Part shown: piece after piece, positions 1 to 5,791 of the stretch
Layout: each line of letters starts with the position of its first letter
Numbering within the stretch: the stretch's first letter is position 1
Assembly (NCBI GenBank): GCA_009929055.1
Contig: SABI01000124.1
Coordinates: 1-7,122, forward strand
DNA from: Spirochaetia bacterium
GTDB taxonomy: Bacteria; Spirochaetota; Spirochaetia; Sphaerochaetales; Sphaerochaetaceae
Reading direction: 5' to 3'
DNA length: 7,122 nt
Notes under the pieces: generated by a model
What the model was told of the DNA's origin: nothing
Seen by the model: only the letters and a program-made list of their open reading frames with translations
Database searches by the model: none
Program-made: the position numbers and the translations under genes

Positions 1-828
1 TCCTAGTCCTGATTGAATTTCATCACAAATTAAGACTATTCCATGTTTTTTGGTTATTTCTCGAACCTTTTGCATGAATCTCTTTGATGGGATAATTGTT
101 CCACCCTCACCTTGAACTGATTCAAGAATAACAGCTGCTGGCAGTGAATACCCCGAGTGGCTATCTTCAATAATTCTTTCAAGATAATTAGCTGCTTGGA
201 TATCGACATCTTCATCAGGGCATCCAAATGGATTACGGTAGGGATATGGGTATGGGATAAACTGTACACCAGGGACGAGTTGACCGACGCCATCTCTGTG
301 TCCTGAGTCTGTAGTAAGGGCGAGGGCAACCCCTGTCATTCCATGGTAAGCCCCTTCAAAGGCAATAATTCCATTTCTTTTGGTATTATATTTCGCTAAT
401 TTGATTGCTTGTTCTACTGCGTCACTTCCTGTTGGTCCACCAAAGAATAAACGAGTAAGTTCTTTAGGAAGAACATTTCGTAATGCTTTTACCATTTTTA
501 CACGAGTTGGGGAAGGAATATCGAGGGTATGGGTGACTCTGTCTATCTGTTCATGAGCAGCTTTGAGTACTTCTGGGTGTCCATGGCCTAGTGCCATTAC
601 ACCAGCTCCACTAAACATATCAATGTAAATATTACCATCGACGTCTTCTAAAGTAGCCCCTTTACCTCTACTCAATGCCATGGGCATTCCTTTAGAGTAC
701 GAAACAGCTGAACTCTCATTCTCTGCTTGAAATTGTAAAATTTCTTTTGATGCTGGCCCTGGAGGGATTACCACAATTTTTGGTGCCCCTTCCATTGACA
801 TTTGTTCAAACAATTTCTCGTTATCCAT
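1..828 (-). CDS. class III (PLP-dependent) aminotransferase, C-terminus cut off by window edge
   Basis: The frame is open from ATG 828 to base 1, giving 276 residues of a protein usually about 430-450 long. AAGGAG at 843-838 is a good ribosome binding site. Class III aminotransferase landmarks are in order: GPTGSDAVE at 131-139 (cofactor phosphate binding), YHGMT at 161-165 (aromatic ring stacking on PLP), ESVQGEGG at 236-243, and CDEIQSG at 268-274 with Asp269 expected to bind the pyridine nitrogen. The catalytic lysine lies outside the window. The stretch PYPYPYRNPFG (192-202) resembles diaminobutyrate/4-aminobutyrate-type transaminases and the related amino-acid racemases of this fold, so the substrate cannot be fixed. 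The enzyme should be a soluble cytoplasmic protein that moves an amino group to a 2-oxo acid. It lies 31 nt downstream of an iclR-type gene on the same strand and is probably co-transcribed with and controlled by it. Family is certain; substrate is unknown. Confidence 0.93.
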   Translation of the reverse strand, partial: MDNEKLFEQMSMEGAPKIVVIPPGPASKEILQFQAENESSAVSYSKGMPMALSRGKGATLEDVDGNIYIDMFSGAGVMALGHGHPEVLKAAHEQIDRVTHTLDIPSPTRVKMVKALRNVLPKELTRLFFGGPTGSDAVEQAIKLAKYNTKRNGIIAFEGAYHGMTGVALALTTDSGHRDGVGQLVPGVQFIPYPYPYRNPFGCPDEDVDIQAANYLERIIEDSHSGYSLPAAVILESVQGEGGTIIPSKRFMQKVREITKKHGIVLICDEIQSGLG

Positions 829-848
829 ATTCTCACTCTCCTTATCTA

Positions 849-872
849 TCCTTTGTGTCCTACCACAAAGGA
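849..872 (-). repeat. perfect 9-bp inverted repeat over the iclR stop codon
   Basis: The arms TCCTTTGTG (849-857) and CACAAAGGA (864-872) are exact reverse complements around a 6-nt loop. The iclR stop codon TAG (862-860) lies in the loop, and the Shine-Dalgarno sequence of the aminotransferase (843-838) begins 5 nt beyond the 3' arm on the minus strand. No T-run follows, so it is not a standard terminator. It could be an intercistronic mRNA hairpin acting on stability or translation, or a DNA operator for the IclR protein. The sequence does not decide between these. Confidence 0.75.
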
Positions 873-1669
873 GCTTTATTATGATTCTGTATTAATTTTT
901 CAGTTATAAGTGCTGCACTATTTTTTAATGGTTCTATAAGATCCATCATCCTATCTTTTGTTAACCTCATCGAAGGGCCACTAATTCCAATTGTTGCTAT
1001 CACTTCCCCATCTCTGTTTGTAATTGGGGCAGCAATACTGTGAAGATGATTACCAAACTCTAAGTATTCAACAGCATATCCTTTTACTTTTGCCTCTCTC
1101 ACTTGTCTTTTGAACTCTTCTTTATCTACTATTGTGTAAGGGGTTCTCCTTATCATCTCAAGGGTCTCCACATAGGTGTCTAAATTTTCATGACTCATGT
1201 GAGATAGCAATAGCTTGCCAGATGCACAGGTGTTTACCGGGTAGGTATAAATAACATCAGGATTCAAGATAACAGTATGTGCACTCTTCACTTCTTCTAT
1301 AGCGACAACTTCATCGTTATACAACACAGTTATGTAAATATTTTCCCTAGCAATTCGCTCTAATTCATGCATGTGAATTCTAGCTAAATCACGAAGCTGC
1401 TCTTTTATAGGGACAGTTGAACCTAACCTATAGAGCTTTAAACTTAGCTGGTACCCACCACCTGCCTTTTCGATATACCCAGTTCTCACAAGGGTTGAAA
1501 GGAGTCTATGAAGGTTTGCTCGAGTGAGCCCTAGATCTTTTGTCATAGCTACTGGTTGAATTGGTTGGTGTAAGGCTATGTATTCTAGGATGCCTAAAGC
1601 TTTCACAACTGTGGTCGCTAAGGGATAGGGTGTATCACTATTTGAACCGTTGTTTGTATAATGAATCAT
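860..1669 (-). CDS. IclR-family transcriptional regulator
   Basis: This 269-residue protein has the standard IclR layout and length. A winged helix-turn-helix spans about residues 20-77 (VVKALGILEYIA, then LTRANLHRLLSTLVRTGYIE). A small-molecule-binding effector domain spans about 85-265, with the typical CASGKLLLS (148-156), an EYLEFGNHLHSIAAPI stretch (201-216) and GISGPSMRLT (228-237). Family members bind DNA as dimers or tetramers and often control catabolic genes next to them, so the downstream aminotransferase is the obvious target. The ligand cannot be predicted. The start is unusual: ATG 1669 is the first ATG after an in-frame stop at 1696-1694, yet no Shine-Dalgarno precedes it, and a strong promoter places the transcript start at about the same base. 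No better internal start was found. The TAG stop lies inside an inverted repeat. Confidence 0.95.
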   Translation of the reverse strand: MIHYTNNGSNSDTPYPLATTVVKALGILEYIALHQPIQPVAMTKDLGLTRANLHRLLSTLVRTGYIEKAGGGYQLSLKLYRLGSTVPIKEQLRDLARIHMHELERIARENIYITVLYNDEVVAIEEVKSAHTVILNPDVIYTYPVNTCASGKLLLSHMSHENLDTYVETLEMIRRTPYTIVDKEEFKRQVREAKVKGYAVEYLEFGNHLHSIAAPITNRDGEVIATIGISGPSMRLTKDRMMDLIEPLKNSAALITEKLIQNHNKAPLW

Positions 1670-1728
1670 ATACGTATTATGGGGGGAGATATATCAGTTG
1701 TCAACCTCTTTTTTCATTTTTTTTATTT
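1670..1728 (-). promoter_or_regulatory. sigma70-type promoter of the iclR gene, probably leaderless
   Basis: On the minus strand there is a perfect -35 TTGACA (1704-1699), a 17-nt spacer, and -10 CATAAT (1681-1676; 5 of 6 to consensus). A-rich tracts upstream of the -35 (about 1728-1707) resemble an UP element. Initiation about 7 nt after the -10 would fall at or next to base 1669, the A of the iclR ATG. The spacer holds the palindrome GATATATC (1688-1695), and ATACGTAT (1670-1677) overlaps the -10 and start. Either could be an operator for autoregulation, but that is inference. Confidence 0.7.
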
Positions 1729-1808
1729 ATCCGATATTTAATTATCTTATAATTGATGAATACATAAATATATTTTAAAAATATCAAAGTATTCTCAATA
1801 TAAAGGGC

Positions 1809-1850
1809 AAAAAAATCCCCTTAATTTCGATTTTACTCAAAATAAGGGGA
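1809..1850 (-). terminator. rho-independent terminator of the serA-serC-lrp operon
   Basis: The arms TCCCCTTA (read on the minus strand from 1850-1843) and TAAGGGGA (1823-1816) form an 8-bp stem. The loop contains a smaller TTTT...AAAA pairing. A run of seven T residues (1815-1809) follows directly. It starts about 20 nt after the lrp-type stop codon. There is no T-run on the opposite side, so it should work only for minus-strand transcription. The remaining 104 bases up to the iclR -35 are very AT-rich and hold no gene I can see. Confidence 0.9.
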
Positions 1851-1870
1851 GGAAATTACGGAAATCTCTA

Positions 1871-2323
1871 TTATAGGATATACGGAATCCTATAATTATG
1901 ACTTTGGTATACTACGAATGTTTCTACCTCCAAAATCTCTGGAACACGTGCTAATTCTTTCTTAAAGAAGTCTAATAGGGATAAATTTTCATCATCACTT
2001 AGGAGCACTTGAACAATTAAGTCATAGCGTCCTGTCACAACAACAGCTGAAACAACACCCCTAAGGTGAGAAAACTCTTGAGCCTTTCTCCCTAAATCTA
2101 GAGTTTTAAGCTTCACTCCCATTACTACTACTTGAACTTCAGGCAAAAACTCAGGATTGATCAATCCACTAATGTGGAGGATCCCTTCATCAATGAGTTT
2201 ATTCACCCGTGCCCTTACAGTATTTTCTGTAATAGAGAGTTCTTCGGCAATGGCACTATATGCTTTACGCCCATCGGTGAGCTGTCGAATTATTGCTTTG
2301 TTTGTTTCATCTATCTTTTTCAT
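1871..2323 (-). CDS. Lrp/AsnC-family transcriptional regulator, third gene of the ser operon
   Basis: At 150 residues this is the normal Lrp/AsnC length. The N-terminal helix-turn-helix (about 4-52) includes AYSAIAEELSITENTVRARV followed by NKLIDEGIL. The C-terminal ligand-binding/oligomerisation (RAM) domain (about 65-145) carries GRYDLIVQV at 98-106. Such proteins form dimers to octamers that sense amino acids and wrap or bend DNA. Its ATG overlaps the serC stop codon by one base (TAATG), and no strong Shine-Dalgarno is visible, so translation probably depends on ribosomes finishing serC. Position in a serine biosynthesis operon suggests serine or a related amino acid as ligand and the operon itself as a target. 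That is inference; E. coli Lrp is known to affect serA. It is followed by the operon terminator. Confidence 0.95.
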   Translation of the reverse strand: MKKIDETNKAIIRQLTDGRKAYSAIAEELSITENTVRARVNKLIDEGILHISGLINPEFLPEVQVVVMGVKLKTLDLGRKAQEFSHLRGVVSAVVVTGRYDLIVQVLLSDDENLSLLDFFKKELARVPEILEVETFVVYQSHNYRIPYIL

Positions 2324-3408
2324 TACCCATTCGCTCTTTGGAATTCTTTCATGAAGTCAGATAAGGCCATAACATCCTCTACAGGGAGGGAGTTATAGAC
2401 ACTTGCCCTAAGTCCACCAACACTACGATGCCCTTTAAGACCAAGCATTCCATGTTGTTTTGCTTCACTTAAGAATTTCTTTTCTAATTCTTCACTTTGA
2501 AGTCTAAAGACGATATTCATCTTAGACCTGTATGCTTTATCGACAGGAGAGGTGATAAACCCACCACTATTATCAATAGTGTCGTAGATGATGGAAGATT
2601 TTAAGGATGCCCTTTTCTCCATTCCTACTGCTCCCCCATTCTTTTTTATCCATTCTAGCACAAGTTTCACAGCCCAGATACTAAATACTGGTGGTGTATT
2701 ATAAAGTCCATCATTTTTAGCATGTAATGAGTAGTCCATATAGGCGGTAAGGTTTTTATTTTGTCTCTCTAACATCTCTTTTTTCATAATAATAAGAGTT
2801 GCACCGGCGGGGCCTAAGTTCTTTTGAACTCCCCCATAAATCATAGAGAATTTCTCTACGGGAACAGGTCGACTTAATAGATCACTCGACATATCGGCAA
2901 TAAGGGGGACATTACCAGTTTCTGGCCAATCTTGCCACTCAATTCCCCCAATAGTTTCATTTGAACAAAGATAGAGGTAGGAGGAGTTTTTGGAAGGTTT
3001 TACTGAAGAAGCTTCGGGAAGAGAGGTAAATTTATTATCGCTTCCATCATAGTATAGATTTACTTTACCTAACTTACTCGCATCTTCTGTAGCTTTGTTT
3101 GCCCAAGTACCACTTTTGATATAATCAGCAACACCATTAGGGGGCAAAAAGTTCATAGGAATCATAGTAAATTGGAGGGTAGCACCACCACCTAAGAAAA
3201 AGATGTCATAATCTGCTGGGATATTCATCAGTTCTCTAAGGAGGGAGAGGGTTTCATTATACATTCCTTCAAAAGGTTCCCCTCTGTGGCTTGCTTCAAT
3301 CATAGAGACTCCACTACCTTTATAATCGAGGAGGTCACTTTGTAATGCTTCTAATACTTCTAATGGAAGTACTGAAGGACCTGCAAAAAAGTTTTTCTTA
3401 TCTCTCAT
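2323..3408 (-). CDS. serC: phosphoserine aminotransferase
   Basis: SerC moves the amino group of glutamate to 3-phosphohydroxypyruvate, giving O-phosphoserine (serine pathway step 2; it can also serve pyridoxal phosphate synthesis). At 361 residues it matches the family length. Visible landmarks are NFFAGPSVLP at the N-terminus, SHR at 40-42 (phosphate-binding region), GGGATLQF at 73-80 (cofactor phosphate), CSNETIGG at 148-155, ADMSSD at 171-176, the PLP lysine Lys196 in YGGVQKNLGPAG, and GHRSVGGLRASVYN at 326-339. All key residues are present. The start is supported by a perfect AGGAGG (3423-3418) 9 nt upstream, inside the end of the preceding gene. Its ATG overlaps the serA stop as ATGA, and its stop shares a base with the next ATG, so all three genes should be made together. 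Confidence 0.98.
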   Translation of the reverse strand: MRDKKNFFAGPSVLPLEVLEALQSDLLDYKGSGVSMIEASHRGEPFEGMYNETLSLLRELMNIPADYDIFFLGGGATLQFTMIPMNFLPPNGVADYIKSGTWANKATEDASKLGKVNLYYDGSDNKFTSLPEASSVKPSKNSSYLYLCSNETIGGIEWQDWPETGNVPLIADMSSDLLSRPVPVEKFSMIYGGVQKNLGPAGATLIIMKKEMLERQNKNLTAYMDYSLHAKNDGLYNTPPVFSIWAVKLVLEWIKKNGGAVGMEKRASLKSSIIYDTIDNSGGFITSPVDKAYRSKMNIVFRLQSEELEKKFLSEAKQHGMLGLKGHRSVGGLRASVYNSLPVEDVMALSDFMKEFQRANG

Positions 3409-4292
3409 TTGAGTAATCCTCCTGCTATTAATTCTTCAATAATTGAGACAGCTTCATTACCGATACGAAGAAGGTTCTCTTCACTATTTGCCCCAAAGTG
3501 AGGGGTCAAAGTAACATGATCGGTCTTAAGGATAGGGTATTCAACATTCGGAGGATCACAGGGGTATACATCTGCTGCATAGTGAGAGATTGTCCCCTCT
3601 TCCAGGGCAGCTTTTATCGCTTCAGCGTCAACACATCCGCCTCTCCCTGTATTAATAATAACAGGCTTACGTAACATGTTCTTAATTAAATCGGCATCAA
3701 TTAAATCTTTTGTTTCTTCGGTAAGGGGGAGGTGCATAGAAATATAATCGGCATCTCTTACAGCTTCTTCTATACTATTTTTCATTTCTGCGACAGGTGA
3801 AGTAGTAACATACTTATCATACGCAACAACCTTCATTCCAAAGGCAGCAGCACGGATACCTACCATTGTAGCGATGTTGCCAATTCCTAATAAAGCGAGT
3901 GTTTTCCCATAAAGTTCTGTTCTTTTTGTACTTTTTAACCATTGACCTGCTTTCATCCCATCATGTACTTCAATGAGGTGATTTGGTACTGAGAGCATAA
4001 GGGCAAAAGCGAGCTCTGCAACAGCAATTGCTGAGGATTTTGGGGTATTTCTAACAAGGATACCCTTAGAAAATGCATATTGTGAATCAATGTTATCAAT
4101 TCCAACACCGCCACGGATGATGAGTTTAAGATTCTTTGCAGAATCGATATACTCTTTTGTACATTTTGTCTTGCTTCGAACAAGGATAACATCGGCTTCC
4201 CCTACCCGCTGTTTGTCTTCGGTAACTTCACCGAAAGCTTGTAAAAGTGAGGGTAAGGATGCATCGAAAGCATCTGAAATAAGTAGCAACAT
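3405..4292 (-). CDS. serA: short D-3-phosphoglycerate dehydrogenase (D-2-hydroxyacid dehydrogenase family)
   Basis: The expected reaction is NAD-dependent oxidation of 3-phosphoglycerate to 3-phosphohydroxypyruvate, the first serine step; the 4-nt overlap with serC supports this. At 295 residues it is only the catalytic core. It lacks the C-terminal ACT (serine-binding) domain of the 400-530 residue forms, so classic feedback inhibition by serine is unlikely. Seen: IIRGGVGIDNID (58-69, substrate side), the Rossmann segment LLGIGNIA (134-141) with Asp159 at the end of the following strand (VVAYD), NTGRGGCVD with Arg217, and TPHFGANSEE with His265. Two departures: the third glycine of GxGxxG is Ala141, and the usual catalytic Glu (DVFxxEP) is Asp246 in DVYPCDPP. 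AGGAGG at 4309-4304 supports the ATG. Another D-2-hydroxyacid substrate remains possible. Confidence 0.9.
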   Translation of the reverse strand: MLLLISDAFDASLPSLLQAFGEVTEDKQRVGEADVILVRSKTKCTKEYIDSAKNLKLIIRGGVGIDNIDSQYAFSKGILVRNTPKSSAIAVAELAFALMLSVPNHLIEVHDGMKAGQWLKSTKRTELYGKTLALLGIGNIATMVGIRAAAFGMKVVAYDKYVTTSPVAEMKNSIEEAVRDADYISMHLPLTEETKDLIDADLIKNMLRKPVIINTGRGGCVDAEAIKAALEEGTISHYAADVYPCDPPNVEYPILKTDHVTLTPHFGANSEENLLRIGNEAVSIIEELIAGGLLK

Positions 4293-4328
4293 GTTTCTTT
4301 TCTCCTCCTATCATTCATATGATATCTT

Positions 4329-4358
4329 ACTTTAATCTATTTCTGAGTTATTTGTCAA
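4329..4358 (-). promoter_or_regulatory. candidate promoter of the serA-serC-lrp operon
   Basis: A perfect -35 TTGACA (4358-4353) is followed after 18 nt by TAAAGT (4334-4329), which matches 4 of 6 bases of the -10 consensus. The predicted leader is about 30 nt and contains the AGGAGG site of serA. The -10 is weak, which would suit a regulated promoter, but no operator is obvious. Confidence 0.5.
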
Positions 4359-4363
4359 ATATT

Positions 4364-4403
4364 AAATGAAAAATTTCGTTTACTGTAAATTTAGTATCGA
4401 AAT
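4364..4403 (-). terminator. weak candidate terminator after metA
   Basis: On the minus strand ATTTCG (4403-4398) pairs with CGAAAT (4378-4373), and TACT pairs with AGTA (4396-4393 and 4384-4381) above a small internal loop, with an 8-nt apical loop. The 3' side runs into TTTTCATTT (4372-4364). The stem is AT-rich and interrupted, so termination may be partial. It lies between the metA stop codon and the serA -35. Confidence 0.45.
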
Positions 4404-4422
4404 AAGTGATTATACCTTACCA

Positions 4423-5385
4423 TTATTTTTTTATTGATGAATAATAAGGTACCTTTTTAGGTTTTTCACTTGGAAGGAGCTCAAGATTGAAAGGGGTTGT
4501 TTGATAGACATAGTAATTGAGCCAGTTATTATATAAGAGTTGAGCATGACTAAACCAAGAAACAAGGATTCCTTTTTCTACATCATTATCTTTGTAATAG
4601 TTCTTTGGCATCTCAATTGGTAATCCCTTCTTTATATCTCTAAGATATTCCCCATCAAGGGTATGTTTTTCATATTCAGGGTGACCAAAAACAAAGACTT
4701 TTCTCATATCGGTACTCGCAACAATATAGAGACCCGCTTCATCAGATTCACTTAAAATTTCTAAATCCTTATGATTAAGAATATCTTCTCGTTTTACTTC
4801 GGTATGTCTTGAGTGAGGTGCCTTGAATATATCATCAAATCCTCTTAACAGGGGGGTATGTTTTTTTGATACTTCATGGTCAAAGACACCAAACATTTTT
4901 TTATCTATAGGGTGTTTTTGAATACCATAGTGATAAAAAAGTCCTGCTTGGGCTCCCCAACATAAAAAGAGGGTTGAATAGACATGCTCCTCTGCCCACT
5001 TCATAATTTCACACAGCTCAAGCCAATATTCAACATCTTCAAACTCTAATGTTTCTATAGGAGCTCCTGTAATAATAAGTCCATCATATTTTAATTGTTT
5101 TGCCTTCTCAAGGGTAATATAAAACTCTTGTAAGTACTCCTGGGAGGCGTGTTTTGCAGTATAGGTAGCAGTTCTTAAAAAATCTACTTCAATTTGTAGT
5201 GGTGTGTTACTCAGCCGTCTAAGAAGGGAAGTTTCTGTACTTGTTTTTAGAGGCATAAGGTTTAATATGAGTAAGCGCAGGGGTCGAATATCTTGGCTTG
5301 ATGCCCTTTTCTCAGTCATAACGAAGATGTTCTCATCTTCTAATATTTTTCTTGCTGGTAGGCTTTCAGATATTTTGACTGGCAT
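4423..5385 (-). CDS. metA: homoserine O-acyltransferase MetA, predicted acetyl-CoA type
   Basis: MetA activates homoserine for methionine synthesis by acylating its hydroxyl group. The 320 residues align without shift to E. coli numbering at the active site: nucleophile Cys142 in LCWGAQ, His235 and Glu237 in GHPEYE. The N-terminus (MPVKISESLPARKIL) and SRHTEV (192-197) are also characteristic. Residue 111, in TGAPIE, is Glu. Published work on this family links Glu111 to acetyl-CoA use and Gly111 (E. coli) to succinyl-CoA, so the likely product is O-acetylhomoserine despite the common name homoserine succinyltransferase. The last 20 residues are lysine-rich. AGGAGT (5396-5391) lies 5 nt before ATG 5385. 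It sits 35 nt after the rpsU terminator with no promoter seen, so expression may rely on readthrough. Confidence 0.97.
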   Translation of the reverse strand: MPVKISESLPARKILEDENIFVMTEKRASSQDIRPLRLLILNLMPLKTSTETSLLRRLSNTPLQIEVDFLRTATYTAKHASQEYLQEFYITLEKAKQLKYDGLIITGAPIETLEFEDVEYWLELCEIMKWAEEHVYSTLFLCWGAQAGLFYHYGIQKHPIDKKMFGVFDHEVSKKHTPLLRGFDDIFKAPHSRHTEVKREDILNHKDLEILSESDEAGLYIVASTDMRKVFVFGHPEYEKHTLDGEYLRDIKKGLPIEMPKNYYKDNDVEKGILVSWFSHAQLLYNNWLNYYVYQTTPFNLELLPSEKPKKVPYYSSIKK

Positions 5386-5420
5386 AATGAACTCCTGTTG
5401 GTTTCATTGATTTCATGTAG

Positions 5421-5452
5421 ATAAAAAGAAACCGTCGAAGTAACTCGACGGT
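5421..5452 (-). terminator. rho-independent terminator between rpsU and metA
   Basis: On the minus strand ACCGTCGA (5452-5445) and TCGACGGT (5438-5431) form a perfect 8-bp, GC-containing stem with a 6-nt loop, followed by TTTCTTTTTAT. It starts 31 nt after the rpsU stop codon. Only 35 nt separate it from the metA ATG, so it probably also limits metA transcription. Confidence 0.9.
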
Positions 5453-5483
5453 ATTATGTAGACGTCTCATATACAGAGGTGGT

Positions 5484-5702
5484 TTAATAACTCTTCATTG
5501 AGTGCATCTTACGTACTTTTTTCATTTGTTTTCTTAACAATGTTTTCTTTCTACGATTCTCGATCGTTGAAGGTTTTTCAAAATATTCACGTTTTTTCCA
5601 ATCGCGAATAATGCCCTCTTTCTCGACCATTCTTTTGAATTTTTTGATCGATTTTTCGAGAGGTTCGTTGTCATCTACTCTTACGTAAGCTATAGTAATC
5701 AC
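5484..5702 (-). CDS. rpsU: 30S ribosomal protein S21
   Basis: S21 is a small basic protein of the 30S subunit that sits near the anti-Shine-Dalgarno end of 16S rRNA and helps start translation. The 72 residues show the family core DDNEPLEKSIKKFKRMVEKE followed by GII, then REYFEKPS and a long tail rich in Lys and Arg (NRRKKTLLRKQMKKVRKM). This is longer than the 57-58 residues typical of Bacillus and closer to the extended form I associate with spirochaetes. The start is GTG at 5702, because the upstream ATG at 5721 is out of frame. A purine-rich AGAGGGAAGGGG stretch precedes it as the ribosome binding site. It has its own promoter and terminator, so it can be expressed independently of its neighbours. 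Confidence 0.96.
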   Translation of the reverse strand: MITIAYVRVDDNEPLEKSIKKFKRMVEKEGIIRDWKKREYFEKPSTIENRRKKTLLRKQMKKVRKMHSMKSY

Positions 5703-5738
5703 CCCCTTCCCTCTTACTCATGGGAAAATATCTCTCTT

Positions 5739-5767
5739 ATAATCTACAACCTCACCTTTTTTGTCAA
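5739..5767 (-). promoter_or_regulatory. promoter of rpsU
   Basis: A perfect -35 TTGACA (5767-5762), a 17-nt spacer and GATTAT (5744-5739; 4 of 6 to the -10 consensus). The leader would be about 30 nt. A 10-bp palindrome AGATATATCT (5784-5793) lies just upstream, at the stop codon of the glycosyltransferase gene. No terminator lies between that gene and this promoter, so some readthrough into rpsU is expected. Confidence 0.65.
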
Positions 5768-5791
5768 TAGGATTAGGGCTGACAGATATAT

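Noticed and set aside
54..329. Open frame of 91 codons on the minus strand
   Set aside because: It lies in another frame of the class III aminotransferase, whose own frame carries clear motifs.
1561..1752. Plus-strand open frame of 63 codons across the iclR start and promoter
   Set aside because: It overlaps the conserved iclR helix-turn-helix antisense, and its sequence resembles no protein I recognise; the tail is translated AT-rich promoter DNA.
1741..1808. AT-rich stretch with imperfect ATATTTT/AAAAATAT symmetry
   Set aside because: Low-complexity AT DNA gives such symmetry by chance; there are no repeats or box-like motifs that would suggest an origin or attachment site.
2132..2398. 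Two overlapping plus-strand open frames opposite the lrp-type gene and serC
   Set aside because: Antisense to well-conserved coding sequence, with no ribosome binding site or family pattern.
3953..4335. Additional open frames on both strands over serA
   Set aside because: They are alternative readings of the serA coding sequence; the plus-strand one also runs into the serA promoter.
5204..5410. Plus-strand open frame of 68 codons opposite the metA start
   Set aside because: Antisense to the conserved MetA N-terminus, with no family signature.
5460..5467. Palindrome AGACGTCT between rpsU and its terminator
   Set aside because: Only 8 bp, no second copy noticed, and no link to a promoter element.
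5386..5483. Possible SAM riboswitch or T-box upstream of metA
   Set aside because: The gap is only 98 nt and is explained by the rpsU terminator; no multi-helix aptamer or T-box consensus was seen.
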